In this document: piece after piece, positions 53,226 through 63,157 of the stretch
Numbering within the stretch: position 1 is the stretch's first letter
Layout: each line of letters begins with the position of its first letter
Source: Thermocrinis minervae
GTDB taxonomy: Bacteria > Aquificota > Aquificia > Aquificales > Aquificaceae
Reading direction: 5' to 3'
DNA length: 64,000 nt
Assembly: GCF_900142435.1 (NCBI RefSeq)
Contig: NZ_LT670846.1
Location: forward strand, 524,750 to 588,749
Notes under the pieces: generated by a model
The model's input: the letters and a program-made list of their open reading frames with translations, nothing else
What the model was told of the DNA's origin: nothing
The model's database searches: none
Translations under genes and position numbers: made by a program

Positions 53226-56200
53226 AAATAGAAAGGATAGAAAAGCACCTTGTATTAAATAAGTATCTGCTTTCACTTTTTGGCGTTGAAGAATTTAAGG
53301 AACTTCAAAAGAGGCTAAAAGATGTAGAGGAGGGTGTGGATAGTGATGGTAGAAGTCATTTTATAAATGTCCTAAAATCCTTCCGTGAAAGGAAGATTTC
53401 AGAGGATGCTCTACTTACTTACGATCAAAACATCCAAAATTACGTTAGGAAGATTAGTCATAAAAGAGGACCTATAAAGCTTAAGTATTTCCAATACCTT
53501 GCAGTACTCTTTACTGAAATAGTTTTGGACAACCTCAGAAACAGAAAGGCGGAGTTCATCCAAGAACTTAACGAATTCCTTAAAGATTACAAGAAGAAGA
53601 GAGATATTGATTTGATAGATGAATTCACGGAACGTGATTTAAACAAGATTGCTTTTTGGATGGCTACTGGCTCGGGTAAAACTCTAATAGCTCATATAAA
53701 CTACCACCAATTCTTTAATTACAATCTATTCTCACCGGACAACATAATATTTCTCACACCAAACGAAGGGCTATCAAAACAACATTTTGAAGAATTACAG
53801 AAGAGTGGTGTGCCATGTAGGCTTTACGAGGGTAACTTAAACGGAAGTAGGCTATACAGAGGAAATAACGAAGTTTTAGTCATAGAGATAACGAAGATTG
53901 TGGAAGAGAAAAAAGGTGGTGGTTTGACCATACCTGTGAGTGCTTTTGAAGGTAGGAACCTTGTATTTGTGGACGAAGGCCATAAAGGTAAAAGATCAGA
54001 AGAACAAAAATGGGCAAAGATAAGGAATAAACTCGCTGAGGATGGGTTTGTTTTTGAATACAGTGCCACCTTTGGTCAGATACTGGATGAAAAGAACAAA
54101 GATACTCTTAAGGAGTATGCCAAGGCCATAATCTTTGACTACTCCTACAAGTACTTTTATTTAGATGGTTATGGTAAAGATTTTTACGTGCTTAATGTCA
54201 AAGACATAAAACAGAATAAAAAGATTATGGAAAATTTCAGAGAAATCATGTTTGTTGCCAATATGCTTGACTTCTATGAACAGTTACTTGTCTATGAAAA
54301 GAATAGAAATATAGCTAGAGAATACAATATTGAAAAACCACTTTGGGTCTTTGTTGGAGCTACAGTCACGGGTAAAGGAGAAAATTCAGATGTTGTCGAA
54401 ATAGTGAAATTTATCAGAAAGGTGATCAAGCAGGAGGACTGGTTAAGAGAAAAAGTGGAAGAGATACTAAGTGGGAAGTTGAGAGATGAAGGGGGTGATA
54501 TTTTTAGGGATAAGTTTCATTACATAAGGGAACTAGGGTTTGAAGTTGATGATCTCTACATGAGAATCTTTGGTGGTAAAGGAGATTTCCAAGTGTACGA
54601 AATCAAAAGGGCTCAGGGTGAGTTTGGTCTAAGGGTCGGAGACAATCCCTACTTTGGTGTAGTAAACATAGGTGATACTAGTAAGTTCAAGGATGAATTG
54701 AAAAAGGAAGGAATATCTATAAAAGATGATGCAATATCTGATTCTCTCTTTGATGACATCAAGAAGCCAGATTCTCTCATAAACATCCTAATAGGTTCCA
54801 AGAAGTTCATAGAAGGGTGGGACACTTGGAGAGTTTCATCTATGGGCCTTATCAACATAGGAAAGGGTCAGGGTCCTCAGATCATTCAGCTCTTTGGAAG
54901 GGGCGTAAGGCTAAAGGGTAAAGACATGTCCCTTAAGAGAAGTGGAGAAGAAGGTCCACTCAAGATTCTAGAAACCCTGAACATATACAGCATAAAGGGT
55001 GATTACCTTGATGAATTCTTGGAGGCCATCAGTAAAGAAGGGGTTGAGTTTGAGACCATAAGGATACCCATCAAACTACTGCACGAGGAAAAGTGGAAAG
55101 ACCTTTATATACCTGCCCCAAAAGAAGGCAAAAAGTTTGAGGAAGAGGAAGTTTTAAGGTTAAGCTTGGATGATAAGATCTTTATAAACCTGGATGTTTC
55201 GATAAAACTACAAAAAGTAGAAAGAAGAAAACTGGAAGAAGATGAAGGTCCAGAAGAGATTAAACTAAGAACTGGACAAAGACTGCCAGAGAAGACCATA
55301 CATCTACTAAACTGGCAAAGGATATGGAAGGAGATTTATGATTTTAAAATCATGAGAGGGTACTGGAACCTAGTTTTTGACATAGATACACTGAAAACAA
55401 TCCTACAATCGGATAACTACAAAGTAAATACTCTACCTGAAAGTCTTGAAGTGAAAACTTTGGATGACTTGATCAGAGTGGAAGAAATAGCAATTTTGAT
55501 TCTCAAAAAGTACATAGACCAGTTTTACAAACGGCATGCGAGGCGTTTTGAGACAGAAAACATGAGCTGTAACCATCTGGGCAGAGAATATGTGCTTTCC
55601 GGCTTTGTATCATCTCCTTATAGCTATGAAGTTAAGATTACTAAGAGTAAGGAAAATGGTAAGAAAAATGAAGAGTTGATAAAAAGATTAAAGGAGCTAG
55701 CAGAAGATTTAAACAAACTGTGTCAGGAAGATCACATCTTGAAAGTGATTTGCTTTGATAGACATCTGTACCTACCAATACTCCTGAAAAAGGACAGTAA
55801 GGATAAGGATTATGATATAGTCATTAGTCCTTCTGGTCTTGTAGAGAGTGAAGGTAAGTTTATCATCGGCTTAATGGAGTATATAGAGAAGAACAAAGAC
55901 AGGTTTACAAACCTTGAGATCTACCTTTTACGAAATCAGTCAAGGTCTGGCATTGGATTCCAACTAGAATGGTCACGTTTTTATCCTGACTTTATCATGT
56001 GGGTAAAGAAGCCTGAAAAACAGATTATTGTGTTTATTGAACCACACGGATTGATACATGCTAAAGGTTTAGATGACGAAAAAATAAAGTTTGCCCACCA
56101 GATTAAAGAGATAGAGCAGAGTATAGGCAAGAAGGACCTTGTCCTAGAGTCCTTTATCCTATCAACTACACCTTACAACGATCTTATAAAGGGTGTTGCT

Positions 56201-56296
56201 TCTCCTCCAAAGCAAAGTGAGTACGAACGAAAAAATGTATTGTTCTTAGATGATGAAGATTGGCCTAAGAAGCTTTTTGACCGCCTGCTTTTATAA
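53222..56296 (+). CDS. Type III-like restriction enzyme helicase-nuclease subunit (Res)
   Basis: 1024 residues. Superfamily 2 motor: Walker A ATGSGKT (148-154), Walker B DEGH (251-254) instead of the usual DEAH/DExH, SATFGQ motif III and QIIQLFGRGVRLKGK motif VI (Gln553 onwards). Near the C-terminus YPDFI (Asp923) and FIEPHGL (Glu940) form a PD-(D/E)xK-like nuclease site with His where Lys is usual. The pair with Mod is a type III-like system; the large proteins suggest a distinct subfamily. The stop overlaps the -10 of the next gene. Confidence 0.88.
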   Translation: MKIERIEKHLVLNKYLLSLFGVEEFKELQKRLKDVEEGVDSDGRSHFINVLKSFRERKISEDALLTYDQNIQNYVRKISHKRGPIKLKYFQYLAVLFTEIVLDNLRNRKAEFIQELNEFLKDYKKKRDIDLIDEFTERDLNKIAFWMATGSGKTLIAHINYHQFFNYNLFSPDNIIFLTPNEGLSKQHFEELQKSGVPCRLYEGNLNGSRLYRGNNEVLVIEITKIVEEKKGGGLTIPVSAFEGRNLVFVDEGHKGKRSEEQKWAKIRNKLAEDGFVFEYSATFGQILDEKNKDTLKEYAKAIIFDYSYKYFYLDGYGKDFYVLNVKDIKQNKKIMENFREIMFVANMLDFYEQLLVYEKNRNIAREYNIEKPLWVFVGATVTGKGENSDVVEIVKFIRKVIKQEDWLREKVEEILSGKLRDEGGDIFRDKFHYIRELGFEVDDLYMRIFGGKGDFQVYEIKRAQGEFGLRVGDNPYFGVVNIGDTSKFKDELKKEGISIKDDAISDSLFDDIKKPDSLINILIGSKKFIEGWDTWRVSSMGLINIGKGQGPQIIQLFGRGVRLKGKDMSLKRSGEEGPLKILETLNIYSIKGDYLDEFLEAISKEGVEFETIRIPIKLLHEEKWKDLYIPAPKEGKKFEEEEVLRLSLDDKIFINLDVSIKLQKVERRKLEEDEGPEEIKLRTGQRLPEKTIHLLNWQRIWKEIYDFKIMRGYWNLVFDIDTLKTILQSDNYKVNTLPESLEVKTLDDLIRVEEIAILILKKYIDQFYKRHARRFETENMSCNHLGREYVLSGFVSSPYSYEVKITKSKENGKKNEELIKRLKELAEDLNKLCQEDHILKVICFDRHLYLPILLKKDSKDKDYDIVISPSGLVESEGKFIIGLMEYIEKNKDRFTNLEIYLLRNQSRSGIGFQLEWSRFYPDFIMWVKKPEKQIIVFIEPHGLIHAKGLDDEKIKFAHQIKEIEQSIGKKDLVLESFILSTTPYNDLIKGVASPPKQSEYERKNVLFLDDEDWPKKLFDRLLL

Positions 56297-56297
56297 T
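56292..56297 (+). promoter_or_regulatory. -10 element of the deaminase gene
   Basis: TATAAT overlaps the stop of the restriction gene and lies eight bases before the ATG at 56306, so the deaminase has its own leaderless promoter despite following the restriction-modification genes. Confidence 0.5.
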
Positions 56298-56305
56298 ACT
56301 TAAAC

Positions 56306-57586
56306 ATGTTTGACCTTCTTATAAAAGATGCTCAACTGCCAGGTAAGGGAAGGGTAAACATAGGTATAAAGGATGGTGTCATATCCTACGTAGGGGATAG
56401 GGAAAGTCATGCTAAGGAAATCATCCATGCCCATGGTAAGTATGTATTTCCTGCCTTTGCCAACATGCACACCCACATATCCATGAGCCTTCTTAGGGGT
56501 ATTGGTGCAGACTTCTCATTAAAGGATTGGTTAGAGAAAGTCATATGGCCTTTGGAGGGTAAGTTTGTAAGCCCAGAGTTTGTAAGGGATGGTGCCCTCT
56601 TGGGAATAGCTGAGAGTATTCTATCAGGTACTACCCTGCTGATGGACATGTACTTCTTTGAAGAGGAGATTGGAGCTGTAGCCCAGGAAGTGGGTATAAG
56701 GATAGGCCTTGGCTTTGGTATCCTTGATTTTCCCACAAAGGTAGCCAAGACTCAAGAGGAGTATATAAAGAGAGCCAGGGAGTTTGTAAAAGTCTTCAAA
56801 GGTGCTCATCTGGTTTTCCCTGTACTTTGTCCTCATGCCCCCTACACGTGCGGACCTTCTACACTCCTTAAGATAAAGGAGCTCGCGGATGAGGAAAACC
56901 TATACATCCACATACATGTAGCAGAGACTAAGGAGGAGGTAGAAAGGATAAGAGAAACTTATGGAAAAACTCCAGTGATGCACCTGGAGAGTCTTGGTTT
57001 TCTTTCTGATAGGGTTATCTGTGCCCATATGGTTTGGCTCTCCGAAGAAGAAAGACAAGTGGTCAAAGAGAGGAACGTAAAGGTAGTTCACTGCCCAGAG
57101 AGTAATCTAAAGCTAGCCTCTGGTATAGCGCCTGTCTGGGATTACGTAAGAAGAGGCATACACGTCTGCCTTGGTACAGATGGGCCTGCTTCCAATGACA
57201 ACCTGGACATGCTTGAGGAAACCTCTACCATGGTAAAGCTCCAGAGGGGTGTAAGCTTAGACCCGAAGGCTATGGATTCAGAAACAGCTCTTAGGATAGC
57301 TACTTACAACGGTTTTTCTGCATGTGGGATAAAAGCCGGTAAAGTGGAGGAAGGCTACGAAGCAGACCTAATACTAGTAGATATGGACAAGCCACATCTT
57401 CAACCCCTTTACGATCCTGTGGCTCAGCTCATCTACAGTGCCAAATCGTCCGACATAGACACAGTAATATGTAAGGGAAAGGTTCTCATGGAAAAGAGGG
57501 AACTAAAGACAATAGACATGGATTATCTAAGGTTTATAGCAAAGAAGTGGAGGGAGCAGATTGAAAGTTCCCTCAGGTCACTTTAG
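56306..57586 (+). CDS. mtaD: 5-methylthioadenosine/S-adenosylhomocysteine deaminase
   Basis: Zinc amidohydrolase of 426 residues: metal motif ANMHTHISMSLLRGIGADFS, PHAPYTCGPSTL, the third histidine in YIHIHVAETKEE, VHCPESNLKLASGIAP and the aspartate in GTDGPASNDNLDML. The HCPxSNxKLASGIAP and DGxASNNxLD patterns indicate MtaD rather than guanine or cytosine deaminase. The function links to mtnP on the other side of the restriction-modification genes. Convergent with the cytochrome gene (9-base overlap). Confidence 0.9.
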   Translation: MFDLLIKDAQLPGKGRVNIGIKDGVISYVGDRESHAKEIIHAHGKYVFPAFANMHTHISMSLLRGIGADFSLKDWLEKVIWPLEGKFVSPEFVRDGALLGIAESILSGTTLLMDMYFFEEEIGAVAQEVGIRIGLGFGILDFPTKVAKTQEEYIKRAREFVKVFKGAHLVFPVLCPHAPYTCGPSTLLKIKELADEENLYIHIHVAETKEEVERIRETYGKTPVMHLESLGFLSDRVICAHMVWLSEEERQVVKERNVKVVHCPESNLKLASGIAPVWDYVRRGIHVCLGTDGPASNDNLDMLEETSTMVKLQRGVSLDPKAMDSETALRIATYNGFSACGIKAGKVEEGYEADLILVDMDKPHLQPLYDPVAQLIYSAKSSDIDTVICKGKVLMEKRELKTIDMDYLRFIAKKWREQIESSLRSL

Positions 57587-58420
57587 AGCATCCCTGACAA
57601 GTGCCGGTACAAGGTGTACGTTGTGACACCTGTAACAGTAGTTTTCTACTTGCGAAAGCTTTTGGAATATCTTTTGGTGGTCCAACTTTTGTTCTTTTAA
57701 AAAGCTCTGTAGGTCTTCCAATGTGCTCCTGTAGTCCTGCCCTGCCAAGGATTCTATGGTTTTCTCTGACTTGTGACATTCGTAGCACATCTTGGTAAGG
57801 CTTTTTGCCCTTTCCACGAACTTTTTTCCCTCATCCCTCGCCTTATCCTCTTCTCCCTGGTTTAGAAAAACTATAAGGCCTTTTAGGGAGTTGGTCATGT
57901 TTACCATATAATCCTTGACTCCCAATACCTGGAGTTCAACAGGATCCTCGAGTTTTATATTGTCGTAAGGTGGAAAGTGATAGTATAGTTTTACGGCTAT
58001 CTGGTGTTGTGCGTGACATTTCTGACAAGTCTCTCCCAAAGCTTTGCTTGCTTTGGCTACGAGGTCTGGGTTCTTTGACTGTACTGCTTTCACAAGCTTT
58101 TTAGCAAGTTCAGGCTTGTAGTGATCTTTCCATTCGGGAACCTTCTTAGAGTTGTTTACATAAACCTCCTCCAACTGCTTTGCCCACATAAGAGCCTTTT
58201 CCCAGTCGCCTTGGCTTACGTTCACACGAACTCCATAAAAAGCCACGCTCATAGCGTGCATATCCTTCACAAAGGAGAGGTTCTTATCCTTGGGTGGATA
58301 GTAGTTGTCCAAGGACTTGGGCGGCCTTTGTATGGTTACCTTCTTGTCTTTTGTGTCCTCGTGAGCAAAAGCTAGAAGTCCAAGACAAAGCCCAAGAGCC
58401 AAGAGCTTTTTCCCACCCAT
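57578..58420 (-). CDS. Periplasmic tri-haem cytochrome c
   Basis: 280 residues with a signal peptide (KLLALGLCLGLLAFAHE) and three haem motifs: CQKCH (132-136), CYECH (212-216) and CYRCH (262-266). Outside these it is helical; the segment around the first haem resembles cytochrome c' / cytochrome b562-like bundles (DLVAKASKALGETCQKCH). Probably carries electrons in the periplasm; partners unknown. Strong ribosome binding site AGGAGGGGG before the ATG. Confidence 0.88.
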   Translation of the reverse strand: MGGKKLLALGLCLGLLAFAHEDTKDKKVTIQRPPKSLDNYYPPKDKNLSFVKDMHAMSVAFYGVRVNVSQGDWEKALMWAKQLEEVYVNNSKKVPEWKDHYKPELAKKLVKAVQSKNPDLVAKASKALGETCQKCHAQHQIAVKLYYHFPPYDNIKLEDPVELQVLGVKDYMVNMTNSLKGLIVFLNQGEEDKARDEGKKFVERAKSLTKMCYECHKSEKTIESLAGQDYRSTLEDLQSFLKEQKLDHQKIFQKLSQVENYCYRCHNVHLVPALVRDALK

Positions 58421-58454
58421 GAAACACCCCCTCCTATAGGGATATCCTACACTC

Positions 58455-59867
58455 TTAGGAGAACTTTAGCAAGACTTTGTTTATCCTCTGGACTACTTTG
58501 TCCTTGGGAAGAACATCAAACAGTATGTCTACACCCACTCCCTCTAAGCTACCGGTAAGACAGGCTCTCAAGGCATGCCAAAAGTCCTTTGCTTTTATAC
58601 CAAGATCCTTCTGAGCCTGTTTTGCCACCTCCTTTATCCACTGTCCACTTATCTCCTGGGCTTCTTCCAACTTTGACAACACGAAAGATAGAGCTTTATA
58701 GGAATTTTCAGTCTCAAGGATGGCTTTTGCTTCTTCGGAGAACTCTTCAGGGTCGGCAAAGAAGGGCCTCAATCTTTCTACGGCTTCTGAGAAAGTACTA
58801 AAGGAATCTCTAGCCTTTTCAAGAACCTTCTTAAGGTAATCGTCCTCAAAGCTGTAGCCAGCCTTATGGAAGAAGGGTTTTATCCTCTCTGCAAGAGTGT
58901 CCAAATCCAGAATCTGTCTTATATAGACTCCGTTCATCCATCTTAGTTTCTCCTTGTCAAAGATAGCAGGTGCACTGTTCACTGCACTCAAGTCAAAGAG
59001 GTTTATGAGCTCTTCCTTTGAAAAGATTTCCCTACCCTCTTCTGGTGGAGACCATCCTAGAAGGCACAGATAGTTAAACATAGCTTCAGAAAGGTAACCT
59101 TCCTCCCTGTAATTCCTCACAGAAACAGCTCCATGTCTTTTGGAAAGTTTGCTCCTATCTGGTCCAAGTATGACAGGAAGGTGAGCAAAAAGAGGAACCT
59201 TAAAGCCTAAAGCTTCATATATAAGTATCTGCTTAGGTGTGTTTGGTATGTGATCCTCCCCCCTTACCACGTGGGTGACACCCATCAGAGCATCGTCCAC
59301 CACCACAACAAAGTTGTACGTGGGCGTTCCGTCACTCCTGACTATAACAAAATCTCCAAAATCATCCACGTTTATGGCTATGTGACCTTTTATAAGGTCT
59401 TCAAAAACTACTACTCTACCGTCAGGAACTCTAAACCTTATGGTATAGGGTCTACCTTCCTTTTTAAACTTCTCTACCTCATCCTTGGTTAGATGTCTGC
59501 ACTTACCCGAATACCTGTAGGCTATCCCCTTTTCTTGAGCTATCCTCCTTTCTTCTTCCAGTTCTTCTGATGTACAGAAGCATGCGTAAGCGTGTCCTGA
59601 ATCTAAAAGCCTTTGAGCATATTCTCTGTAGATATCAAAACGTTCTGACTGGCGGTAGAATTCATCCCAGTCTATACCGAGCCATTTTAGATCTTCTATG
59701 ATGGACTCTTCAAATTCCTTCGTGGACCTCTCTAGGTCTGTGTCCTCTATACGTAGTATGAACTTCCCTTTATGGTGTCTAGCAAACAAGTAGCTAAAGA
59801 TTGCCGTCCTGGCGTTCCCGAGATGTAGATAGCCCGTAGGGCTTGGAGCGAACCTGGTAATTATCAT
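58455..59867 (-). CDS. gltX: Glutamyl-tRNA synthetase
   Basis: Class I synthetase of 470 residues: [18 protein letters not shown] (HIGH-type motif), [10 protein letters not shown], zinc-like [13 protein letters not shown]...[28 protein letters not shown] and KLSKRHGAV (KMSKS-type). The C-terminal anticodon domain is normal. It could be the non-discriminating form charging tRNA-Gln as well; the sequence alone does not decide. It overlaps rpsQ by 4 bases and sits at the end of the ribosomal operon segment. Confidence 0.96.
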   Translation of the reverse strand: MIITRFAPSPTGYLHLGNARTAIFSYLFARHHKGKFILRIEDTDLERSTKEFEESIIEDLKWLGIDWDEFYRQSERFDIYREYAQRLLDSGHAYACFCTSEELEEERRIAQEKGIAYRYSGKCRHLTKDEVEKFKKEGRPYTIRFRVPDGRVVVFEDLIKGHIAINVDDFGDFVIVRSDGTPTYNFVVVVDDALMGVTHVVRGEDHIPNTPKQILIYEALGFKVPLFAHLPVILGPDRSKLSKRHGAVSVRNYREEGYLSEAMFNYLCLLGWSPPEEGREIFSKEELINLFDLSAVNSAPAIFDKEKLRWMNGVYIRQILDLDTLAERIKPFFHKAGYSFEDDYLKKVLEKARDSFSTFSEAVERLRPFFADPEEFSEEAKAILETENSYKALSFVLSKLEEAQEISGQWIKEVAKQAQKDLGIKAKDFWHALRACLTGSLEGVGVDILFDVLPKDKVVQRINKVLLKFS

Positions 59868-60151
59868 CCAACTTCTTCTTGAGGAGTCTTGGCTCTTTGA
59901 AGTATTTTAACTACAACCCATCTTTTCGTCTTTGAGATAGGCCTGGTTTCTCTTATCACCACTACGTCCCCTATCCTGCATTCGTTGTTAGGGTCGTGGG
60001 CGTGATACTTTTTGCTCTTTATGATATGTTTTTTGTAAAGCGGGTGTGGAACTTTTCTGTCAACTTTAACCACTACTGTTTTCTGCATTTTATCACTAAC
60101 CACAACACCTACAAGCTCTTTTCTCTTTTCGTGCCACTTCTTCTCCATCAT
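59864..60151 (-). CDS. rpsQ: Ribosomal protein S17
   Basis: Primary 16S rRNA-binding protein. 95 residues with [32 protein letters not shown], and [24 protein letters not shown] choice: the second codon is also ATG. Overlaps rpmC by 4 bases. Downstream it is coupled to gltX, an unusual neighbour where rplN normally follows. Confidence 0.97.
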   Translation of the reverse strand: MMEKKWHEKRKELVGVVVSDKMQKTVVVKVDRKVPHPLYKKHIIKSKKYHAHDPNNECRIGDVVVIRETRPISKTKRWVVVKILQRAKTPQEEVG

Positions 60152-60348
60152 GACTCACCTCTTAACTCTTTTTCTCTTATAACAGTTAGTATCCTAGCGA
60201 TATCTCTTTTTATCTGTCTTATCTCCATAGGATTCTTAAGACCTTCTATTTTCTTCTTTATCCTGAGGCTCAGGAGCTTTCTCCTTAACTCTTCTTCCTT
60301 CTTCCTGAGCTCTTCTATGGTAAGGTTTCTAAGTTCGCTGGCCTTCAT
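60148..60348 (-). CDS. rpmC: Ribosomal protein L29
   Basis: 66 residues, two-helix protein near the exit tunnel: [20 protein letters not shown] and [19 protein letters not shown] are the family signatures. Overlaps rplP and rpsQ by 4 bases each. Confidence 0.97.
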   Translation of the reverse strand: MKASELRNLTIEELRKKEEELRRKLLSLRIKKKIEGLKNPMEIRQIKRDIARILTVIREKELRGES

Positions 60349-60767
60349 GCTCTTAGACCCCCCTTGACCAGCCTAGTCTTTATGGGAAGCTTAGCAGCAG
60401 CAAGCTTAAAGGCTTCTTCTGCCACATCTTCAGGTACGCCAGAGAATTCAAAAAGTATCCTACCTGGCTTCACCACTGCTACAAAGCCTTCTGGATCTCC
60501 CTTACCACCACCCATACGTACTTCGTTAGGCTTTCTGGTGTAGGGTTTATCTGGGAAGATTTGTATCCACACCTTTGCTCCTTTCTTCAAAGATCTGACT
60601 AGGGCTACCCTTGCAGCTTCTATCTGTCTTTGGGTAAGCCAGCACCTTTCAAGGGCTTGTATGCCATACTCACCAAAGGCTAGTTTATTACCCCTAAAAG
60701 CGAATCCTTTCATAGAACCTCTTTGAGCTTTTCTGTACTTGGTCTTTTTAGGTGCAAGGAAAGACAT
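60345..60767 (-). CDS. rplP: Ribosomal protein L16
   Basis: 140 residues with [58 protein letters not shown] and [10 protein letters not shown]. Organises the A site of the large subunit. Standard S10-operon position between rpsC and rpmC, with a one-base gap after rpsC. Confidence 0.97.
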   Translation of the reverse strand: MSFLAPKKTKYRKAQRGSMKGFAFRGNKLAFGEYGIQALERCWLTQRQIEAARVALVRSLKKGAKVWIQIFPDKPYTRKPNEVRMGGGKGDPEGFVAVVKPGRILFEFSGVPEDVAEEAFKLAAAKLPIKTRLVKGGLRA

Positions 60768-60768
60768 A

Positions 60769-61467
60769 TTAAATCACCTCCTTTTCTGCCTTCTTCAGGT
60801 CTTCCTCTATCTTCTTTATTATCTCTTCTTTCCCGCCCTTGAGTACATCACCCTTGTATATCCAAACCTTTATACCTAGGACACCGTACTTGGTGTAAGC
60901 TCTAGCGTATCCGTAGTCTATATCTGCCCTTAGTGTTTGCAGTGGCATCCTACCCACTAGGAACCATTCTGCTCTAGCGAGTTCAGCTCCACCTATACGT
61001 CCCTTTACCTGGACTTTTACTCCTTTTGCTCCAGCCTTTATGGCGTTATCTATAGCTCTTTTCATAGCCCTTCGATGGGATACCCTTCTTTCTATCTGAA
61101 GGGCTATTTCCTCAGCTACAAGTTGAGCGTCCAGTTCGGGAGTCCTTACCTCTTCAACAGATATGGTAATGTCTTTTGTCTTTGCTATATTCTCTATGTC
61201 CTTTTTAAGCTGCTCTACCTCTGCTCCCCTTCTACCTATTATTATACCAGGTCTTGCAGCTTGTATCCTTACCTTTATTACACCGGCAAGCCTTTCTATG
61301 ATCACCTTGGATATACCCGCAGAGGCATACCTTTCTTTAATGTACTCCCTTATCTTTATGTCCTGATGGAGGAAAGTGGTATACCTTTGTTTCTTCTCAA
61401 ACCACTTTGACTGCCAATCTTTTATTATTCCAAGCCTGAAGCCTATAGGATGTGTCTTCTGACCCAT
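60769..61467 (-). CDS. rpsC: Ribosomal protein S3
   Basis: 232 residues with [13 protein letters not shown], the KH-domain [19 protein letters not shown] and the C-terminal [31 protein letters not shown]. Lines the mRNA entry channel. One-base overlap with rplV. Confidence 0.97.
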   Translation of the reverse strand: MGQKTHPIGFRLGIIKDWQSKWFEKKQRYTTFLHQDIKIREYIKERYASAGISKVIIERLAGVIKVRIQAARPGIIIGRRGAEVEQLKKDIENIAKTKDITISVEEVRTPELDAQLVAEEIALQIERRVSHRRAMKRAIDNAIKAGAKGVKVQVKGRIGGAELARAEWFLVGRMPLQTLRADIDYGYARAYTKYGVLGIKVWIYKGDVLKGGKEEIIKKIEEDLKKAEKEVI

Positions 61468-61817
61468 CAGTCTTCCTCCCTTTCTTCTAACACTATGGTT
61501 ATGTGAGAGGTCCTCTTACGTATCATGGTAGCTCTACCGTGTGCCCTTGGCATCCACTTTTTATACATGGGGCCTTGATCTGCTACAGCCTTCTTTATGT
61601 AGAGCTTGTCAAGGTTTAAACCTTTTTGATCTGCATTAGCTATAGCGCTCTTGAGCACACCTTCTATTATACGTGCTGCCTTCTTAGGGATTACTTTAAG
61701 CTGGTAGAGAGCTTCACTTGCAGACTTACCTTTTATGACGTTCAACACCTGCCTGGCTTTTGTAGGGCTTATCCTGGCGTACCTAAGTATAGCCCTTGCT
61801 TCCTTCTTTACCTCCAT
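61467..61817 (-). CDS. rplV: Ribosomal protein L22
   Basis: 116 residues from the ATG at 61817, which has GAGGTG six bases upstream; a GTG three codons earlier is less likely. Features: [33 protein letters not shown] and [18 protein letters not shown]. Its loop reaches into the peptide exit tunnel. Confidence 0.96.
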   Translation of the reverse strand: MEVKKEARAILRYARISPTKARQVLNVIKGKSASEALYQLKVIPKKAARIIEGVLKSAIANADQKGLNLDKLYIKKAVADQGPMYKKWMPRAHGRATMIRKRTSHITIVLEEREED

Positions 61818-61827
61818 GCTACACACC

Positions 61828-62283
61828 TCACTTCTTCTTTGCTACCTTTGCAGTCTTTTCTGGATGGCCTTTAAAGGTTCTTGTGGGAGCAAACTCTCCT
61901 AGCTTGTGTCCTACCATATCTGCAGTTATGTAGACTGGTACAAAGGTTTTCCCGTTGTGGACTGCTATGGTGTGTCCTACAAACTCAGGTATTATGGTAC
62001 TGTCTCTGCTGTAGGTCTTTATAACCTTTCTCTCTCCTGCCTCGTTCATCTTGCGTATCCTCATCCAAAGCTTAGGGTCAACCCAGGCCTTCTTGTTCAC
62101 GAGTTTTCTGTATTCATTCCATACTTCGTTATACTTTTGGACTGCCTTTTCAAAGAGTTCAGGAGTATGCTGAACCTTTCTTACTCTTTTGTATATCCTT
62201 TGGACTTTCTTGTAAAGCTTCAGGAATTTATCCAGATCCTCTATAAGCTTATTCCTTTTGTTCCACGCACCCCTAAAACTCAT
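61828..62283 (-). CDS. rpsS: Ribosomal protein S19 with long N-terminal extension
   Basis: 151 residues, against about 92 in most bacteria. The C-terminal half is classic S19 ([47 protein letters not shown]). The first ~63 residues are an added, highly basic helical region ([40 protein letters not shown]) replacing the short MPRSxKKGPF start. The ATG at 62283 overlaps the rplB stop by 4 bases, so the extension is very likely translated. Confidence 0.95.
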   Translation of the reverse strand: MSFRGAWNKRNKLIEDLDKFLKLYKKVQRIYKRVRKVQHTPELFEKAVQKYNEVWNEYRKLVNKKAWVDPKLWMRIRKMNEAGERKVIKTYSRDSTIIPEFVGHTIAVHNGKTFVPVYITADMVGHKLGEFAPTRTFKGHPEKTAKVAKKK

Positions 62284-63146
62284 TGCTTGAAGACCTCCTT
62301 CCTCCTTGAGAGGATGAACTTATCTGAGTACTTCTTACCTCTTCTGGTCTTGTATCCTTTTGTCTTCCAACCCCAAGGGGATTCTGGATGTTTACCCTTA
62401 GTCTTTCCTTCACCACCACCGTGTGGGTGGTCTACTGGGTTCATAGCTGTACCTCTGGTGATGGGACGTCTTCCTAACCACCTTGCCCTTCCTGCTTTAC
62501 CAAGCTTTACAAGCTCGTGTTCCGCAAGACCAACAACTCCTACGGTTGCCATACACCTTTGGTGTACAAGCCTTACCTCTCCAGAGGGTAGCCTTATCTG
62601 CACGTAATCTTTCACCTTACCAAGTATTTGTCCTGATGTACCTGCTGCTCTTATGAGCTGACCGCCTTTCCCAGGGTGAAGCTCCACATTGTGTACAAGA
62701 GTACCCACAGGTATATACTTAAGGGGGAGTGCATTACCAGGTTTTATTTCGGGGAGGGGTTTACCTGCTTCCGCATCTTCGTAGGAGATGGACATAACTG
62801 TATCTCCAACGGATAGACCTTCAGGCCAGAGTATGTACCTTTTTTCTCCGTCTGCATACTGCAGAAGGGCTATCCTTGCCGACCTGTTAGGATCGTACTC
62901 TATGGCTACAACCTTTGCCGGTACGAGACTCTTATCTCTCTTAAAGTCTATGAGCCTGTATTTTCTCTTGTTTCCACCACCTCTTCCTCTGGTGGTTATT
63001 TTACCCTGTTGTCTGGATCTACCCTTTGCTCTGTGCCAGTATACTAATAATGACCTTTCGGGCTCTTCCTTTGTTACCTCAGCAAAGTCATAAAGAACTG
63101 CATGTCTCTGTCCGTTGGTTACTGGTTTAAGCTTTCTTACACCCAT
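62280..63146 (-). CDS. rplB: Ribosomal protein L2
   Basis: 288 residues, slightly longer than usual. [16 protein letters not shown]-type [40 protein letters not shown] and the peptidyl-transferase-proximal [12 protein letters not shown] with its histidine. The N-terminal region and GRNNxGRIT-type [15 protein letters not shown] are present. Confidence 0.97.
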   Translation of the reverse strand: MGVRKLKPVTNGQRHAVLYDFAEVTKEEPERSLLVYWHRAKGRSRQQGKITTRGRGGGNKRKYRLIDFKRDKSLVPAKVVAIEYDPNRSARIALLQYADGEKRYILWPEGLSVGDTVMSISYEDAEAGKPLPEIKPGNALPLKYIPVGTLVHNVELHPGKGGQLIRAAGTSGQILGKVKDYVQIRLPSGEVRLVHQRCMATVGVVGLAEHELVKLGKAGRARWLGRRPITRGTAMNPVDHPHGGGEGKTKGKHPESPWGWKTKGYKTRRGKKYSDKFILSRRKEVFKQ

Positions 63147-63157
63147 CCTTTCTCACC

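Noticed and set aside
50199-56296. DISARM or BREX defence system
   Set aside because: Only a methyltransferase and a helicase-nuclease are present; no PglZ, Brx or Drm partner genes, so a type III-like pair fits better.
61906-62607. 233-codon plus-strand frame across rpsS/rplB
   Set aside because: Antisense shadow of two certain ribosomal protein genes.
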